The notes below the pieces were generated by a model. The model did no database searches. It was not told where the DNA came from and saw nothing but the letters and a program-made list of their open reading frames with translations. From Paludibacteraceae bacterium (lineage in GTDB: Bacteria; Bacteroidota; Bacteroidia; Bacteroidales; Paludibacteraceae), in assembly GCA_904502115.1 (NCBI GenBank), contig CAJGDW010000007.1, forward strand, positions 1 to 31,633: a DNA stretch of 31,633 nt, given 5' to 3'. The position numbers and the translations under genes are program-made. This document shows, piece by piece, positions 1-7,689 of the stretch; position 1 is the stretch's first letter, and each line of letters begins with the position of its first letter.

Positions 1-239
1 ATATCGTTGTTAGCAACGTATTCTTTTATCTCTTCTAGTTTACCTGTTCCAACAAAAGTTCTAGAATTGGCATAATCCAAGCGTTGAAAGAATTTCTTAA
101 CCACCACAGCGCCCGCTGTGTCGGTCAAAAATTCCAACTCGTTGATGTATTCAATTGCCTTTCGTTCGTTTTGTTGGGGAGTAATTAACCCTACTAGAAT
201 GGCTCTTTCTAATGATATTTCTGTAGTTTGTTGGTTCAT
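1..239 (-). CDS. hflX: GTPase HflX, N-terminal part (cut by window edge)
   Basis: I translated the reverse strand from the ATG at 239-237 down to base 1. About 79 residues are visible, starting MNQQTTEISLERAILVGL. They contain the DTAGAVVVKKFFQR and RTFVGTGKLEEIK stretches typical of the HflX N-terminal domain. HflX is a ribosome-associated GTPase that rescues or splits stalled 70S ribosomes under stress. The G domain lies outside the window, so GTP-binding motifs cannot be checked. The gene is downstream of tonB on the same strand, but a strong terminator hairpin separates them, so it probably has its own promoter. I see no clear TAnnTTTG box in the short gap. Identification rests on the N-terminal domain alone. 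Confidence 0.85.
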   Translation of the reverse strand, partial: MNQQTTEISLERAILVGLITPQQNERKAIEYINELEFLTDTAGAVVVKKFFQRLDYANSRTFVGTGKLEEIKEYVANND

Positions 240-246
240 AGAATAA

Positions 247-270
247 AAAAGCCTTCCGCAGAAGGCTTTT
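247..270 (-). terminator. Rho-independent terminator of tonB
   Basis: A perfect 10-bp inverted repeat (AAAAGCCTTC / GAAGGCTTTT, arms 247-256 and 261-270) has a CGCA loop. On the minus strand it lies 18 bases past the tonB stop and is followed by T residues (A run 245-250 on the plus strand). It separates tonB from hflX. Confidence 0.85.
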
Positions 271-287
271 AGTGTTAAATCGTTTTA

Positions 288-980
288 TTATTGAAGTCTA
301 AAACGTATGGGTAAGGTAAATCTACAACGTACTGCTTTACCACCTTGTTTACCGGGAGTCCATTTTGGCATTGACTTGATAACGCGAATTGCTTCTGCGT
401 CCAAACTTGCTTCAACCCCTTTTGCTACTTTGATGTCTACGATACTACCGTCGGTATTTACAACGAATTGGCAGATAACACGACCTTGAATGCCATTTTC
501 TTGTGCAATAAGTGGGTAACGAATGCTACGTGCCAAGAAACGATTCATTTCTGCTTGACCACCAGGGAATTCGGGCATTTTTTCTACAACAACGTGAATC
601 ATTTGCTCTTCGTCTTCTTCTGGAGGTGGAGGAGGAGCTTGGATTTCAATAGCAGTATCTACGTCGTCTTCAGAATTAAAATCAATCTCTTCTACTTCGG
701 CGTCATTGTCTTGTACTTCGATAACGTCACTCAATATTTTTTCTTGTGGTGGAGGTGGTAATTCTGGTTTGGGAGGTTCATCTTGGTGAGTGCTTTCCAT
801 CATGTCTTCGTCCTCTACCATTACTTTGGCTTCTTCTTTAAAGGCTTTGCTCTCTTCTTTTTTTCCCTCCGATAATTCGAAAGCGACAAATGTAAGACCC
901 AAGGCCACTACCAAGCCAATAAGTATAGAGATGGATTTTTTGTTCTCTAGACTGGCTCTGGGTGATTTCTTAATTTCCAT
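288..980 (-). CDS. tonB: Energy transducer TonB
   Basis: The protein has 230 residues. TonB couples the inner-membrane proton-motive force to TonB-dependent outer-membrane receptors. Visible parts in order: a short basic cytoplasmic N-terminus (MEIKKSPRASLENKKS); one membrane segment at about residues 18-36; an acidic and proline-rich periplasmic spacer with PPKPELPPPPQEK and APPPPPEEDEEQ; and a C-terminal TonB domain from about residue 130 (EKMPEFPGG, RYPLIAQENGIQGRV, FVVNTDGSI). MEIKKSP...LENKKS is the usual start of Bacteroidetes TonB proteins. It is transcribed alone, from a TAnnTTTG promoter at 1012-1042 to a terminator at 247-270. No ExbB/ExbD genes are in view. Which receptor it serves cannot be told from sequence. 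Confidence 0.93.
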   Translation of the reverse strand: MEIKKSPRASLENKKSISILIGLVVALGLTFVAFELSEGKKEESKAFKEEAKVMVEDEDMMESTHQDEPPKPELPPPPQEKILSDVIEVQDNDAEVEEIDFNSEDDVDTAIEIQAPPPPPEEDEEQMIHVVVEKMPEFPGGQAEMNRFLARSIRYPLIAQENGIQGRVICQFVVNTDGSIVDIKVAKGVEASLDAEAIRVIKSMPKWTPGKQGGKAVRCRFTLPIRFRLQ

Positions 981-1011
981 ACTATATAGTTTGATTTTTA
1001 TTGTCCGTTTG

Positions 1012-1042
1012 CAAATGTACTATATTTTTTTTAGATACAAAA
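1012..1042 (-). promoter_or_regulatory. Bacteroidetes-type promoter of tonB
   Basis: On the minus strand TTTTG (1042-1038) is followed after 18 bases by TACATTTG (1019-1012), matching the Bacteroidetes primary sigma consensus TTTG / TAnnTTTG. The -7 box is about 31 bases before the tonB ATG. Confidence 0.65.
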
Positions 1043-1181
1043 CCAATAATTTGACTTTTTTTGTTAAAAACATTGTTTAATGACTATCTACGAATATACT
1101 TTACTTCTTATCTCATTATCTGATTGGAAAATATATTAAAATATCCGTTCCTCAGTTGCTAAGGATTTGCATAAATTTTTG

Positions 1182-1189
1182 TACATTTG
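1182..1189 (+). promoter_or_regulatory. Candidate -7 box for the porQ operon
   Basis: TACATTTG matches TAnnTTTG exactly. The only TTG upstream (1156-1158) is 23 bases away, slightly too far for a good -33 box. The position matters because transcription from here would start at about 1196, so porQ cannot begin at the upstream in-frame TTG at 1156. Confidence 0.5.
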
Positions 1190-1215
1190 AGCGTTTTTTC
1201 GCGTGTGTATATAAA

Positions 1216-2235
1216 TTGAATAGGATTTTCATCATAATATGTGTGTGGATGCTATCTGTCGGTGCTTATGCACAGCAGATGGGAACAGCGGTAGCAACCT
1301 TTGTTGATTATCCTGTAGCAGCGCATGTGGCGGCTTTGGGCGGACATAATGTATCGTATGCAGGAACCGATCCCTCTTTTTCGGTGAATAATCCTGCGTC
1401 GCTCACATCGCAATCGGATAACTTGTTGTATTTGAATTATTCGGTTTATATGGTAGGGACAGGATATGGCTCTGCAATGTATGTTACTAAATTTAGTGAA
1501 AACGATGCCTTTGCCGGTTCTTTTCAGTTTGCGCAGTATGGTACAATGGCAGGTTACGATGAGTTTGGTAACCCTACTGGAAGTTTTTCTGCTCAAGATT
1601 TTGCGCTGAATGCTACTTATTCGCGTCGATTAAATAAATATTTTACAGTAGGGGTGACGATCAAACCCGTTTTGTCAACGTACGAGTCTTACACTTCGTT
1701 TTCGCTAGGAACCGATATTGGTGTGCTTTTTAACGATACTACCCATCTGGTTTCGGCCGGTTTGTCGCTTCGAAATTTTGGAGGTCGTATTGCAGGACCC
1801 GAAGATATTTACATGGTGAGCACCTGGATGCCTATCAACTTGTCGGTGGGGGTAACAAAACGTTTTTCTAAAGCACCTATTGCTTTGAACTTAACCTTAC
1901 AAAACTTGCAAAAGTGGGATTATAACAAGGCGTCTAATACGGATGATGTAAAACCAGTTTCAGCAGGTGAGGCCTTTGCTAGAAAGATTATATTAGGTGT
2001 AGATATTGTACCTAAATCTGAAAAATTCTGGATTTCGTTTGCCTATAATTTTGATAGAGGATTCAGCTTGGCCAATCCATACGTATTCTCGGTAGCAGGT
2101 TTGACGGGTGGTTTTGGTGTTAAAATAAAGATGGTGCAATTGGGTGCTGCCGTTGCATTTTACAATACTGCAGCCGTTACAGGACACTTTACGGTTGCTG
2201 TTGATATTAATCAATGTACAAAAAAATCGTTATGA
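1216..2235 (+). CDS. porQ: Type IX secretion system protein PorQ
   Basis: PorQ is an outer-membrane beta-barrel-like protein needed for export and attachment of type IX cargo in Porphyromonas gingivalis. The mature part starts QQMGTAVATFVDYPVAAHVAALGG and continues with the GTDPSFSVNNPASL segment typical of the family, then alternating beta strands to the end. The reading frame is open from 1156, but that TTG lies upstream of the likely promoter. I chose the TTG at 1216 (about 339 residues), which gives a clean signal peptide: NR, the hydrophobic run IFIIICVWMLSV, then GAYA-QQ. The first in-frame ATG (1249) would leave too short a signal. The stop overlaps the cmk start (ATGA, 2232-2235), so porQ heads the porQ-cmk-ispH transcript. 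The exact start is uncertain; the family call is firm. Confidence 0.85.
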   Translation: MNRIFIIICVWMLSVGAYAQQMGTAVATFVDYPVAAHVAALGGHNVSYAGTDPSFSVNNPASLTSQSDNLLYLNYSVYMVGTGYGSAMYVTKFSENDAFAGSFQFAQYGTMAGYDEFGNPTGSFSAQDFALNATYSRRLNKYFTVGVTIKPVLSTYESYTSFSLGTDIGVLFNDTTHLVSAGLSLRNFGGRIAGPEDIYMVSTWMPINLSVGVTKRFSKAPIALNLTLQNLQKWDYNKASNTDDVKPVSAGEAFARKIILGVDIVPKSEKFWISFAYNFDRGFSLANPYVFSVAGLTGGFGVKIKMVQLGAAVAFYNTAAVTGHFTVAVDINQCTKKSL

Positions 2236-2912
2236 AACGAATTACCATTGCAATAGACGGTTTCTCATCGTGCGGAAAGAGTACCATGGCCAAACGTTTG
2301 GCAAAAGAATTAGGGTATATTTACGTGGATACGGGTGCCATGTATCGAACGGTTACTTTATTTGCGATGCGCAATGGATTGATTGTTGGTAATCAATTAG
2401 ATACAAATAAGTTGATTGCCATGTTGCCACAGATTGAGGTCGCTTTTACTCCAGATGGCGGTGTTTTGCTAGGCAATGAACGTGTGGATGATGCCATTCG
2501 ATCGGTAGAGGTTTCTAGTTGGGTAAGCAAGATAAGCAGCATCAAACAGGTTCGCCAAAAGATGGTGGATTTACAACGTGTCATGGGGAAAGACAAAGGG
2601 GTGGTAATGGATGGTCGTGATATTGGAACGGTGGTATTCCCAGATGCCGAATTAAAGGTATTTGTTACAGCCGATGCCAAGGTAAGAGCACAACGTCGTT
2701 ACGATGAATGGACGGCAAAGGGCATGCAAGTGAATTTTGATGAAGTGCTTCAGAATGTGATAGATAGAGATTTTCAAGACCAAAATCGTGCCGAAAGTCC
2801 ATTAAGACAAGCAGCCGATGCCGTGGTATTGGATAATAGCTATATGACACGCGATGAGCAGCAAGTTTGGTTGATGAAACAAGTAGAAAAAGTATGTTGT
2901 ACCCCAATATAG
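2232..2912 (+). CDS. cmk: (d)CMP (cytidylate) kinase
   Basis: Cmk phosphorylates CMP and dCMP with ATP in the cytoplasm, feeding pyrimidine nucleotide pools. From the ATG at 2232 the protein has 226 residues, normal for the family. Visible features: the Walker A loop GFSSCGKST at residues 10-18, YVDTGAMYRTVT with the substrate-binding Tyr-Arg, and MDGRDIGTVVFPDAELKVF. The start at 2232 is preferred to the ATG 18 bases upstream because it overlaps the porQ stop as ATGA and puts the P-loop at the usual distance from the N-terminus. The 3' end overlaps ispH by 19 bases, so translation of porQ, cmk and ispH is probably coupled. Confidence 0.95.
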   Translation: MKRITIAIDGFSSCGKSTMAKRLAKELGYIYVDTGAMYRTVTLFAMRNGLIVGNQLDTNKLIAMLPQIEVAFTPDGGVLLGNERVDDAIRSVEVSSWVSKISSIKQVRQKMVDLQRVMGKDKGVVMDGRDIGTVVFPDAELKVFVTADAKVRAQRRYDEWTAKGMQVNFDEVLQNVIDRDFQDQNRAESPLRQAADAVVLDNSYMTRDEQQVWLMKQVEKVCCTPI

Positions 2913-3802
2913 AAATAGACAGTAACTCGGGTTTTTGTTTTGGTGTAGTTAATGCCATCGAAAAAGCAGAACAAGAATTGAAAGAGTCTGGGCATTTGTA
3001 TTGCTTGGGCGATATAGTGCACAACAGCGACGAGGTGAATCGACTTTCGGAAGCCGGATTGGAAGTGATTGAGCACGAGGATTTGCCGTCGTTGAAAAAC
3101 ACGAAATTGTTGTTTAGAGCGCACGGAGAGCCTCCTACGGTGTACAAACAGGCACAAAACAATGGTATTTCCATTATAGATGCCACATGTCCTGTGGTGT
3201 TGGCCTTGCAAAAGCGAATTTTAAAGGCTTATACCGATTATCCATTGTCGCAAATTGTTATTTATGGCAAGAAAGGGCATGCAGAGGTGAATGGCTTGGT
3301 GGGACAAACGGAAGGGAATGCCATTGTGGTAGAAAACGAGGATGATTTGAAAGATGTGGATTTTACTAAGCCCATTATTTTGTTCTCGCAAACGACTAAA
3401 TCGACCGATGGGTTTTATGCTTTGATAGAGAAAATAAAGACTCAAATCTCAGATTCAGAGAATTTTACATATTACGATACCATTTGTAGGCAAGTGGCTA
3501 ATCGCATGGCGAATATGCGTAACTTTGCTCAAAAACACCAACTTATTTTCTTTGTTGGTGACAGAAAAAGTTCTAATGGCAAGGTGTTGTACGAGGAATG
3601 TGCGAAACAAAATCCATTGGGAACCTTTTTTGTTTCATCACCCAATGATATAGCTGAGGAAATGTGCTTAAGCATAGAACGATGTGCCAGTAACGCTGGA
3701 TCAATAGGCATTTGCGGGGCAACATCTACGCCTAAATGGCAGATGGAGGCGGTAAAGAACAAAATAAAAGAAATAGTAGACGAGGCTATCTCAAAACGAT
3801 AA
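2894..3802 (+). CDS. ispH: 4-hydroxy-3-methylbut-2-enyl diphosphate reductase IspH
   Basis: IspH is the last enzyme of the MEP isoprenoid pathway. It reduces HMBPP to IPP and DMAPP using a [4Fe-4S] cluster. From the ATG at 2894 it has 302 residues. The three cluster cysteines are visible: C15 in SGFCFGV, C99 in DATCPVV and C198 in DTICRQVANR. Active-site residues are also present: His43 in IVHN, His129 and Glu131 in GKKGHAE, and the SSNG motif at 226-229. An in-frame TTG at 2867 would add nine residues that do not belong to the family, so I reject it. The gene overlaps the cmk end by 19 bases. Downstream there are 25 bases to pfkA. Confidence 0.96.
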   Translation: MLYPNIEIDSNSGFCFGVVNAIEKAEQELKESGHLYCLGDIVHNSDEVNRLSEAGLEVIEHEDLPSLKNTKLLFRAHGEPPTVYKQAQNNGISIIDATCPVVLALQKRILKAYTDYPLSQIVIYGKKGHAEVNGLVGQTEGNAIVVENEDDLKDVDFTKPIILFSQTTKSTDGFYALIEKIKTQISDSENFTYYDTICRQVANRMANMRNFAQKHQLIFFVGDRKSSNGKVLYEECAKQNPLGTFFVSSPNDIAEEMCLSIERCASNAGSIGICGATSTPKWQMEAVKNKIKEIVDEAISKR

Positions 3803-3827
3803 TAAACAAATCTAAAATAAATAAACC

Positions 3828-4808
3828 ATGTATCAGATTAAGACAATTGGTATTCTAACTTCGGGTGGAGATGCACCTGGTATGAATGCAGCTTTGCGTG
3901 CAGTAACACGTGCAGCTATTTTTAATGGCATCAAAGTAAAAGCCATTATGAGAGGTTATAAAGGTATGGTAACCAACGAAATAGTGGAATTCAAAACACA
4001 AAATGTCAGTAATATTATTCAACACGGTGGTACCATTATCAAAACGGCTCGTTGCGATGAGTTTAAAACCAAAGAAGGCCGACAATTGGCATACGATACC
4101 CTAAAAAGTCACGAGATTGACGCGTTGGTAGTGTTGGGTGGTGATGGTACCTTTACTGGTGCTCGTATCTTTGCCCAAGAATTCAATTTCCCCATTGTAG
4201 GTGTGCCTTGTACCATCGATAACGACTTGTATGGTACCGACTTTACCATTGGTTACGATACGGCATTGAATACTGTAATTGAGGCAGTGGATAAAATTAG
4301 AGATACCGCTTCTTCGCACGAACGTTTGTTCTTTGTGGAAGTAATGGGTCGTGACGCAGGTTTCTTGGCGTTGAATGCTGCGATTGCATCGGGTGCAGAA
4401 GCCGCTGTGATTCCAGAAGTAAGCATCAAAGACGATTTGCTTTCTGAAGTAATCAAGAACGGATTTAGAAAGAGCAAAAACTCGAGTATTGTGTTGGTGG
4501 CAGAAAGTGATGTTACCGGTGGTGCTCAAGGTGTTGCAGATAGAGTGAAAAAAGACCACCCAGAATACGATGTACGTGTAGTGGTGTTGGGTCACATGCA
4601 ACGTGGTGGTTCTCCATCGGCTCAAGACCGCATTTTGGCAAGTAGAATGGGTGCCGCTGCTATCGAAGCTTTGTTGGATGAGCAACGTAACCTAATGGTA
4701 GGTATCGTGAATGACGAAATTGTATATGTTCCTTTCTCTAAGGCAATTCGTGATGACAAACCTATCAACATGAAATTGATTTCAACCCTTAGAACACTTT
4801 CGATATAA
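3828..4808 (+). CDS. pfkA: ATP-dependent 6-phosphofructokinase
   Basis: PfkA phosphorylates fructose 6-phosphate to fructose 1,6-bisphosphate, the committed step of glycolysis. The 326-residue length is normal for the bacterial type. Visible motifs: GILTSGGDAPGMNAALR at the N-terminus (nucleotide site); GGDGTFTGAR, where glycine rather than aspartate follows GGD and points to ATP rather than PPi as donor; PCTIDNDL with the catalytic Asp; EVMGRDAGFLAL; and LGHMQRGGSPSAQDR. It follows ispH by 25 bases with no clear promoter, so it may be read from the porQ transcript. Its stop codon (TAA 4806-4808) sits within the presumed start region of uvrA. Confidence 0.96.
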   Translation: MYQIKTIGILTSGGDAPGMNAALRAVTRAAIFNGIKVKAIMRGYKGMVTNEIVEFKTQNVSNIIQHGGTIIKTARCDEFKTKEGRQLAYDTLKSHEIDALVVLGGDGTFTGARIFAQEFNFPIVGVPCTIDNDLYGTDFTIGYDTALNTVIEAVDKIRDTASSHERLFFVEVMGRDAGFLALNAAIASGAEAAVIPEVSIKDDLLSEVIKNGFRKSKNSSIVLVAESDVTGGAQGVADRVKKDHPEYDVRVVVLGHMQRGGSPSAQDRILASRMGAAAIEALLDEQRNLMVGIVNDEIVYVPFSKAIRDDKPINMKLISTLRTLSI

Positions 4809-7588
4809 AAGAATCGGTAATACATATCAAGGGTGCCCGTGTCAATAACCTCAAGAACATTGAGGTGACCATTCCCCATGGCAAATTGGTGGTAATAACG
4901 GGTGTTTCAGGCTCTGGTAAATCGTCGTTGGCTTTTGATACGTTGTATGCAGAAGGCCAACGTCGGTATGTTGAGAGCCTCTCTTCGTATGCCCGTCAGT
5001 TTTTAGGGCGTATGGCCAAACCCGAGGTAGATTTTATAACGGGTTTGCCCCCTGCTATTGCGGTAGAACAAAAGGTAAAAACTCGCAATAGCCGTTCTAC
5101 GGTAGGTACATCGACCGAAATTTACGATTACTTGCGTAAATTGTATGCCCGTATTGGCAAAACCATTTCGCCTGTATCGGGCGATGAGGTAAAAAAGCAT
5201 CAAGTAGCCGATGTATTGGCGTACATAGAACAGCAACCCCTTGATAGTAGTTTTTTGCTGTTGGCCCCGTTGGTGCGCGACGAGTTGTTTACCTGGTGCG
5301 AACAGTTGAATACCTTGCTGCAGCAAGGTTTTAACCGCTTGTTGCTTGGTAAAGAAATAGTACGCATCTCGGATGTGTTAAAAACCGATCTTCAACCTGC
5401 GTTGGCCTACATTGTGGTGGATAGGTTTGTGGTGAGTGCAGAACGCAGTTTGTACAACCGATTGGCCGATTCGGTAGAAACAGCCTTTTATGAGGGGCAT
5501 GGAGTAGCGTTGTTGGCCCAATTGGACGAGAACCGTGCGGTGCAATCGATGAAAGAATTTTCGCGCGATTTTAAAGCCGATGGCCTGGTGTTTGAGGAAC
5601 CTACAGAGCAATTGTTTAGTTTTAATAACCCCATTGGTGCGTGTCCTACGTGCGAAGGCTTTGGTTCTGTTATTGGTATTGACGAAAATTTGGTGGTTCC
5701 CAATCAGGCATTGTCTGTTTACGAGGGTGCCGTCGCTTGTTGGCGAGGTGAAAAAATGGGTGTAGATTTGCAATTGCTTATCAAACATGCAGCCAAATTC
5801 GATTTTCCCATTCATCGACCTTACTATCAGCTTACCGATGAGCAAAAACGCTTGTTGTGGACGGGGAATGAGTACTTTGAGGGGCTGAATGAATTCTTTA
5901 ACTTCTTAAAGCAAAATCAATATAAGGTTCAGTATAGGGTAATGCTCAGCAGGTATCGTGGCAAAACCATTTGTCCCGATTGTTTGGGTATGCGCTTAAA
6001 AAAAGAAGCAACCTACGTCAAGGTAGGTGGAAAAGCCATCACCGAACTAGCGCAAATGCCCATTGTTGAATTGTATCACTTTTTTGAACAACTTTCGCTA
6101 ACTGAATACGAGGCGGCGGCTGCGCAACGTTTGCTATTGGAAATAAAAAAACGGGTAAAATGCTTGATGGACGTGGGGTTGGATTACCTGACCCTTAATA
6201 GAGCCTCTTCCACCTTGTCGGGTGGTGAAAGTCAACGCATTAACCTGGTATCCTCGTTGGGTAGCAGTTTGGTAGGCTCTTTGTATGTATTAGACGAACC
6301 CAGTATTGGATTGCATCCTCGTAATACCGATTTGCTAATTGGTGTGCTCCGTCAACTGCAACAATTGGGCAATACCGTAGTAGTGGTGGAACACGATAAA
6401 ACCATCATGCAGGCTGCCGATTATATCATCGATATTGGTCCTGGTGCAGGTAGATTGGGTGGCGAAGTGGTGCTACAAGGGGTTCCCAGTCTGCTACTAC
6501 AAGAAAAAGAAAAATATCCCAATTCTGCTACTTTACGCTATTTGGCTGCTGAAGAAGATACAAAATGTCTGGCCCAACCTCGTAAGTGGTCTAATTATGT
6601 AGAGGTGGTAGAGGCTACCCATCATAATTTGAAGAACGTAACGGTGCGCTTCCCCTTGGGGGTAATAACCGTGGTAACGGGTGTGTCGGGTTCTGGAAAG
6701 TCTACCTTGGTGCGCGATGTGCTATATGCGGCGCTTAAAAGGCATTATGGCGGTGTGGTAGATCACATTGGTAGCTGTTTGAAAGTGCAGGGAAGTTTGC
6801 ATTTGCTTACCGATGTAGAGTTGGTAGACCAAAATCCCATAGGTAAATCGACCCGTTCCAATCCTGCTACTTATCTGAAAGCCTTTGACGAAATTAGGCG
6901 TTTGTTTGCCGAACAACCCTTGGCCAAGCAAATGGGCTTTACCCCTGGATTTTTCTCGTTCAACTCGCAGGGTGGACGATGCGATGTATGTCAAGGCGAG
7001 GGGGTTATTACCGTACCGATGCAATTTATGGCCGATGTGGTGCTTACTTGCGAAGCTTGTCACGGCAAACGCTATAAATCGGATATTTTAGAGGTAAAAT
7101 ACCGCCAAAAGGATATTCACGATGTGTTGGAGATGACGGTAAATCAAGCCATCGAGTTTTTTTCGGAAGATGCCGCTAATTTGCCTCAACTTATCGTAAG
7201 AAAACTGAAACCCTTGCAGGATGTAGGTTTGGGTTATATTAAATTGGGTCAACCTTCTTCTACCTTATCAGGCGGTGAGAGTCAGCGGGTAAAACTAGCC
7301 TCCTTTTTGGCAACCGATGCACAGGGTCATAAACTCTTTATCTTTGACGAGCCTACCACCGGTCTTCATTTTTCGGACATCGCAACGCTGATGCAAGCAT
7401 TTCAACGCCTTATTATGCGAGGTCACTCGGTTATTATCATCGAACATAATACCGATGTGATGAAACAAGCCGATCATATCATCGATTTAGGTCCTGAAGG
7501 CGGCGATAAGGGTGGCTATATATTATACGAAGGTCCTGTTGAGGGTTTAAAATCGGTAAAAGAATCTTATACTGCAAACTATATTTAG
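4805..7588 (+). CDS. uvrA: Excinuclease ABC subunit UvrA (non-standard start)
   Basis: UvrA is the damage-recognition ATPase of nucleotide excision repair and works with UvrB. Both ABC modules are present: the first with Walker A GVSGSGKSS and signature TLSGGESQR, the second with GVSGSGKST and a second TLSGGESQR. Zinc-binding cysteine pairs are ACPTC and ICPDC in the first half, and RCDVC and TCEAC in the second. The first usable start codon is GTG 4865 (907 residues). However, the 20 codons before it encode IKESVIHIKGARVNNLKNIE, which matches the conserved UvrA N-terminal strand. No ATG, GTG or TTG exists there; the frame closes at TAG 4790-4792. I therefore place the start at ATA 4805 (927 residues), one base before the pfkA stop. 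If this is wrong, the fallback is 4865. Confidence 0.9.
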   Translation: MKESVIHIKGARVNNLKNIEVTIPHGKLVVITGVSGSGKSSLAFDTLYAEGQRRYVESLSSYARQFLGRMAKPEVDFITGLPPAIAVEQKVKTRNSRSTVGTSTEIYDYLRKLYARIGKTISPVSGDEVKKHQVADVLAYIEQQPLDSSFLLLAPLVRDELFTWCEQLNTLLQQGFNRLLLGKEIVRISDVLKTDLQPALAYIVVDRFVVSAERSLYNRLADSVETAFYEGHGVALLAQLDENRAVQSMKEFSRDFKADGLVFEEPTEQLFSFNNPIGACPTCEGFGSVIGIDENLVVPNQALSVYEGAVACWRGEKMGVDLQLLIKHAAKFDFPIHRPYYQLTDEQKRLLWTGNEYFEGLNEFFNFLKQNQYKVQYRVMLSRYRGKTICPDCLGMRLKKEATYVKVGGKAITELAQMPIVELYHFFEQLSLTEYEAAAAQRLLLEIKKRVKCLMDVGLDYLTLNRASSTLSGGESQRINLVSSLGSSLVGSLYVLDEPSIGLHPRNTDLLIGVLRQLQQLGNTVVVVEHDKTIMQAADYIIDIGPGAGRLGGEVVLQGVPSLLLQEKEKYPNSATLRYLAAEEDTKCLAQPRKWSNYVEVVEATHHNLKNVTVRFPLGVITVVTGVSGSGKSTLVRDVLYAALKRHYGGVVDHIGSCLKVQGSLHLLTDVELVDQNPIGKSTRSNPATYLKAFDEIRRLFAEQPLAKQMGFTPGFFSFNSQGGRCDVCQGEGVITVPMQFMADVVLTCEACHGKRYKSDILEVKYRQKDIHDVLEMTVNQAIEFFSEDAANLPQLIVRKLKPLQDVGLGYIKLGQPSSTLSGGESQRVKLASFLATDAQGHKLFIFDEPTTGLHFSDIATLMQAFQRLIMRGHSVIIIEHNTDVMKQADHIIDLGPEGGDKGGYILYEGPVEGLKSVKESYTANYI

Positions 7589-7640
7589 CATAAGAATTAA
7601 ATAAAGATATTGCTAATGGTTATAGCAATGGGCATAAAGA

Positions 7641-7666
7641 AAGGGCGGTTCGTTTGAACCGCCCTT
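7641..7666. terminator. Bidirectional terminator between uvrA and pckA
   Basis: A perfect 11-bp inverted repeat (AAGGGCGGTTC / GAACCGCCCTT) has a GTTT loop. The plus side continues with TGGTTTG; the minus side continues with a T-rich TCTTTATG. It lies between two convergent genes and probably ends both transcripts. Confidence 0.85.
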
Positions 7667-7689
7667 TGGTTTGTATTCTGTTATAAGAA

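Noticed and set aside
601..780. Plus-strand GGTGGAGGAGG-rich tracts in tonB as a purine repeat element
   Set aside because: They are the reverse complement of proline-rich codons in the TonB spacer, fully explained by the protein.
2214..2231. Upstream ATG at 2214 as cmk start
   Set aside because: It would overlap porQ by 22 bases and push the P-loop back. ATG 2232 gives the classical ATGA overlap and the usual N-terminus.
4790..4870. Programmed frameshift joining PfkA to UvrA
   Set aside because: The relative frame is -1, but there is no slippery heptamer near the pfkA stop, and a fusion of these two enzymes makes no sense. A non-standard start is simpler.
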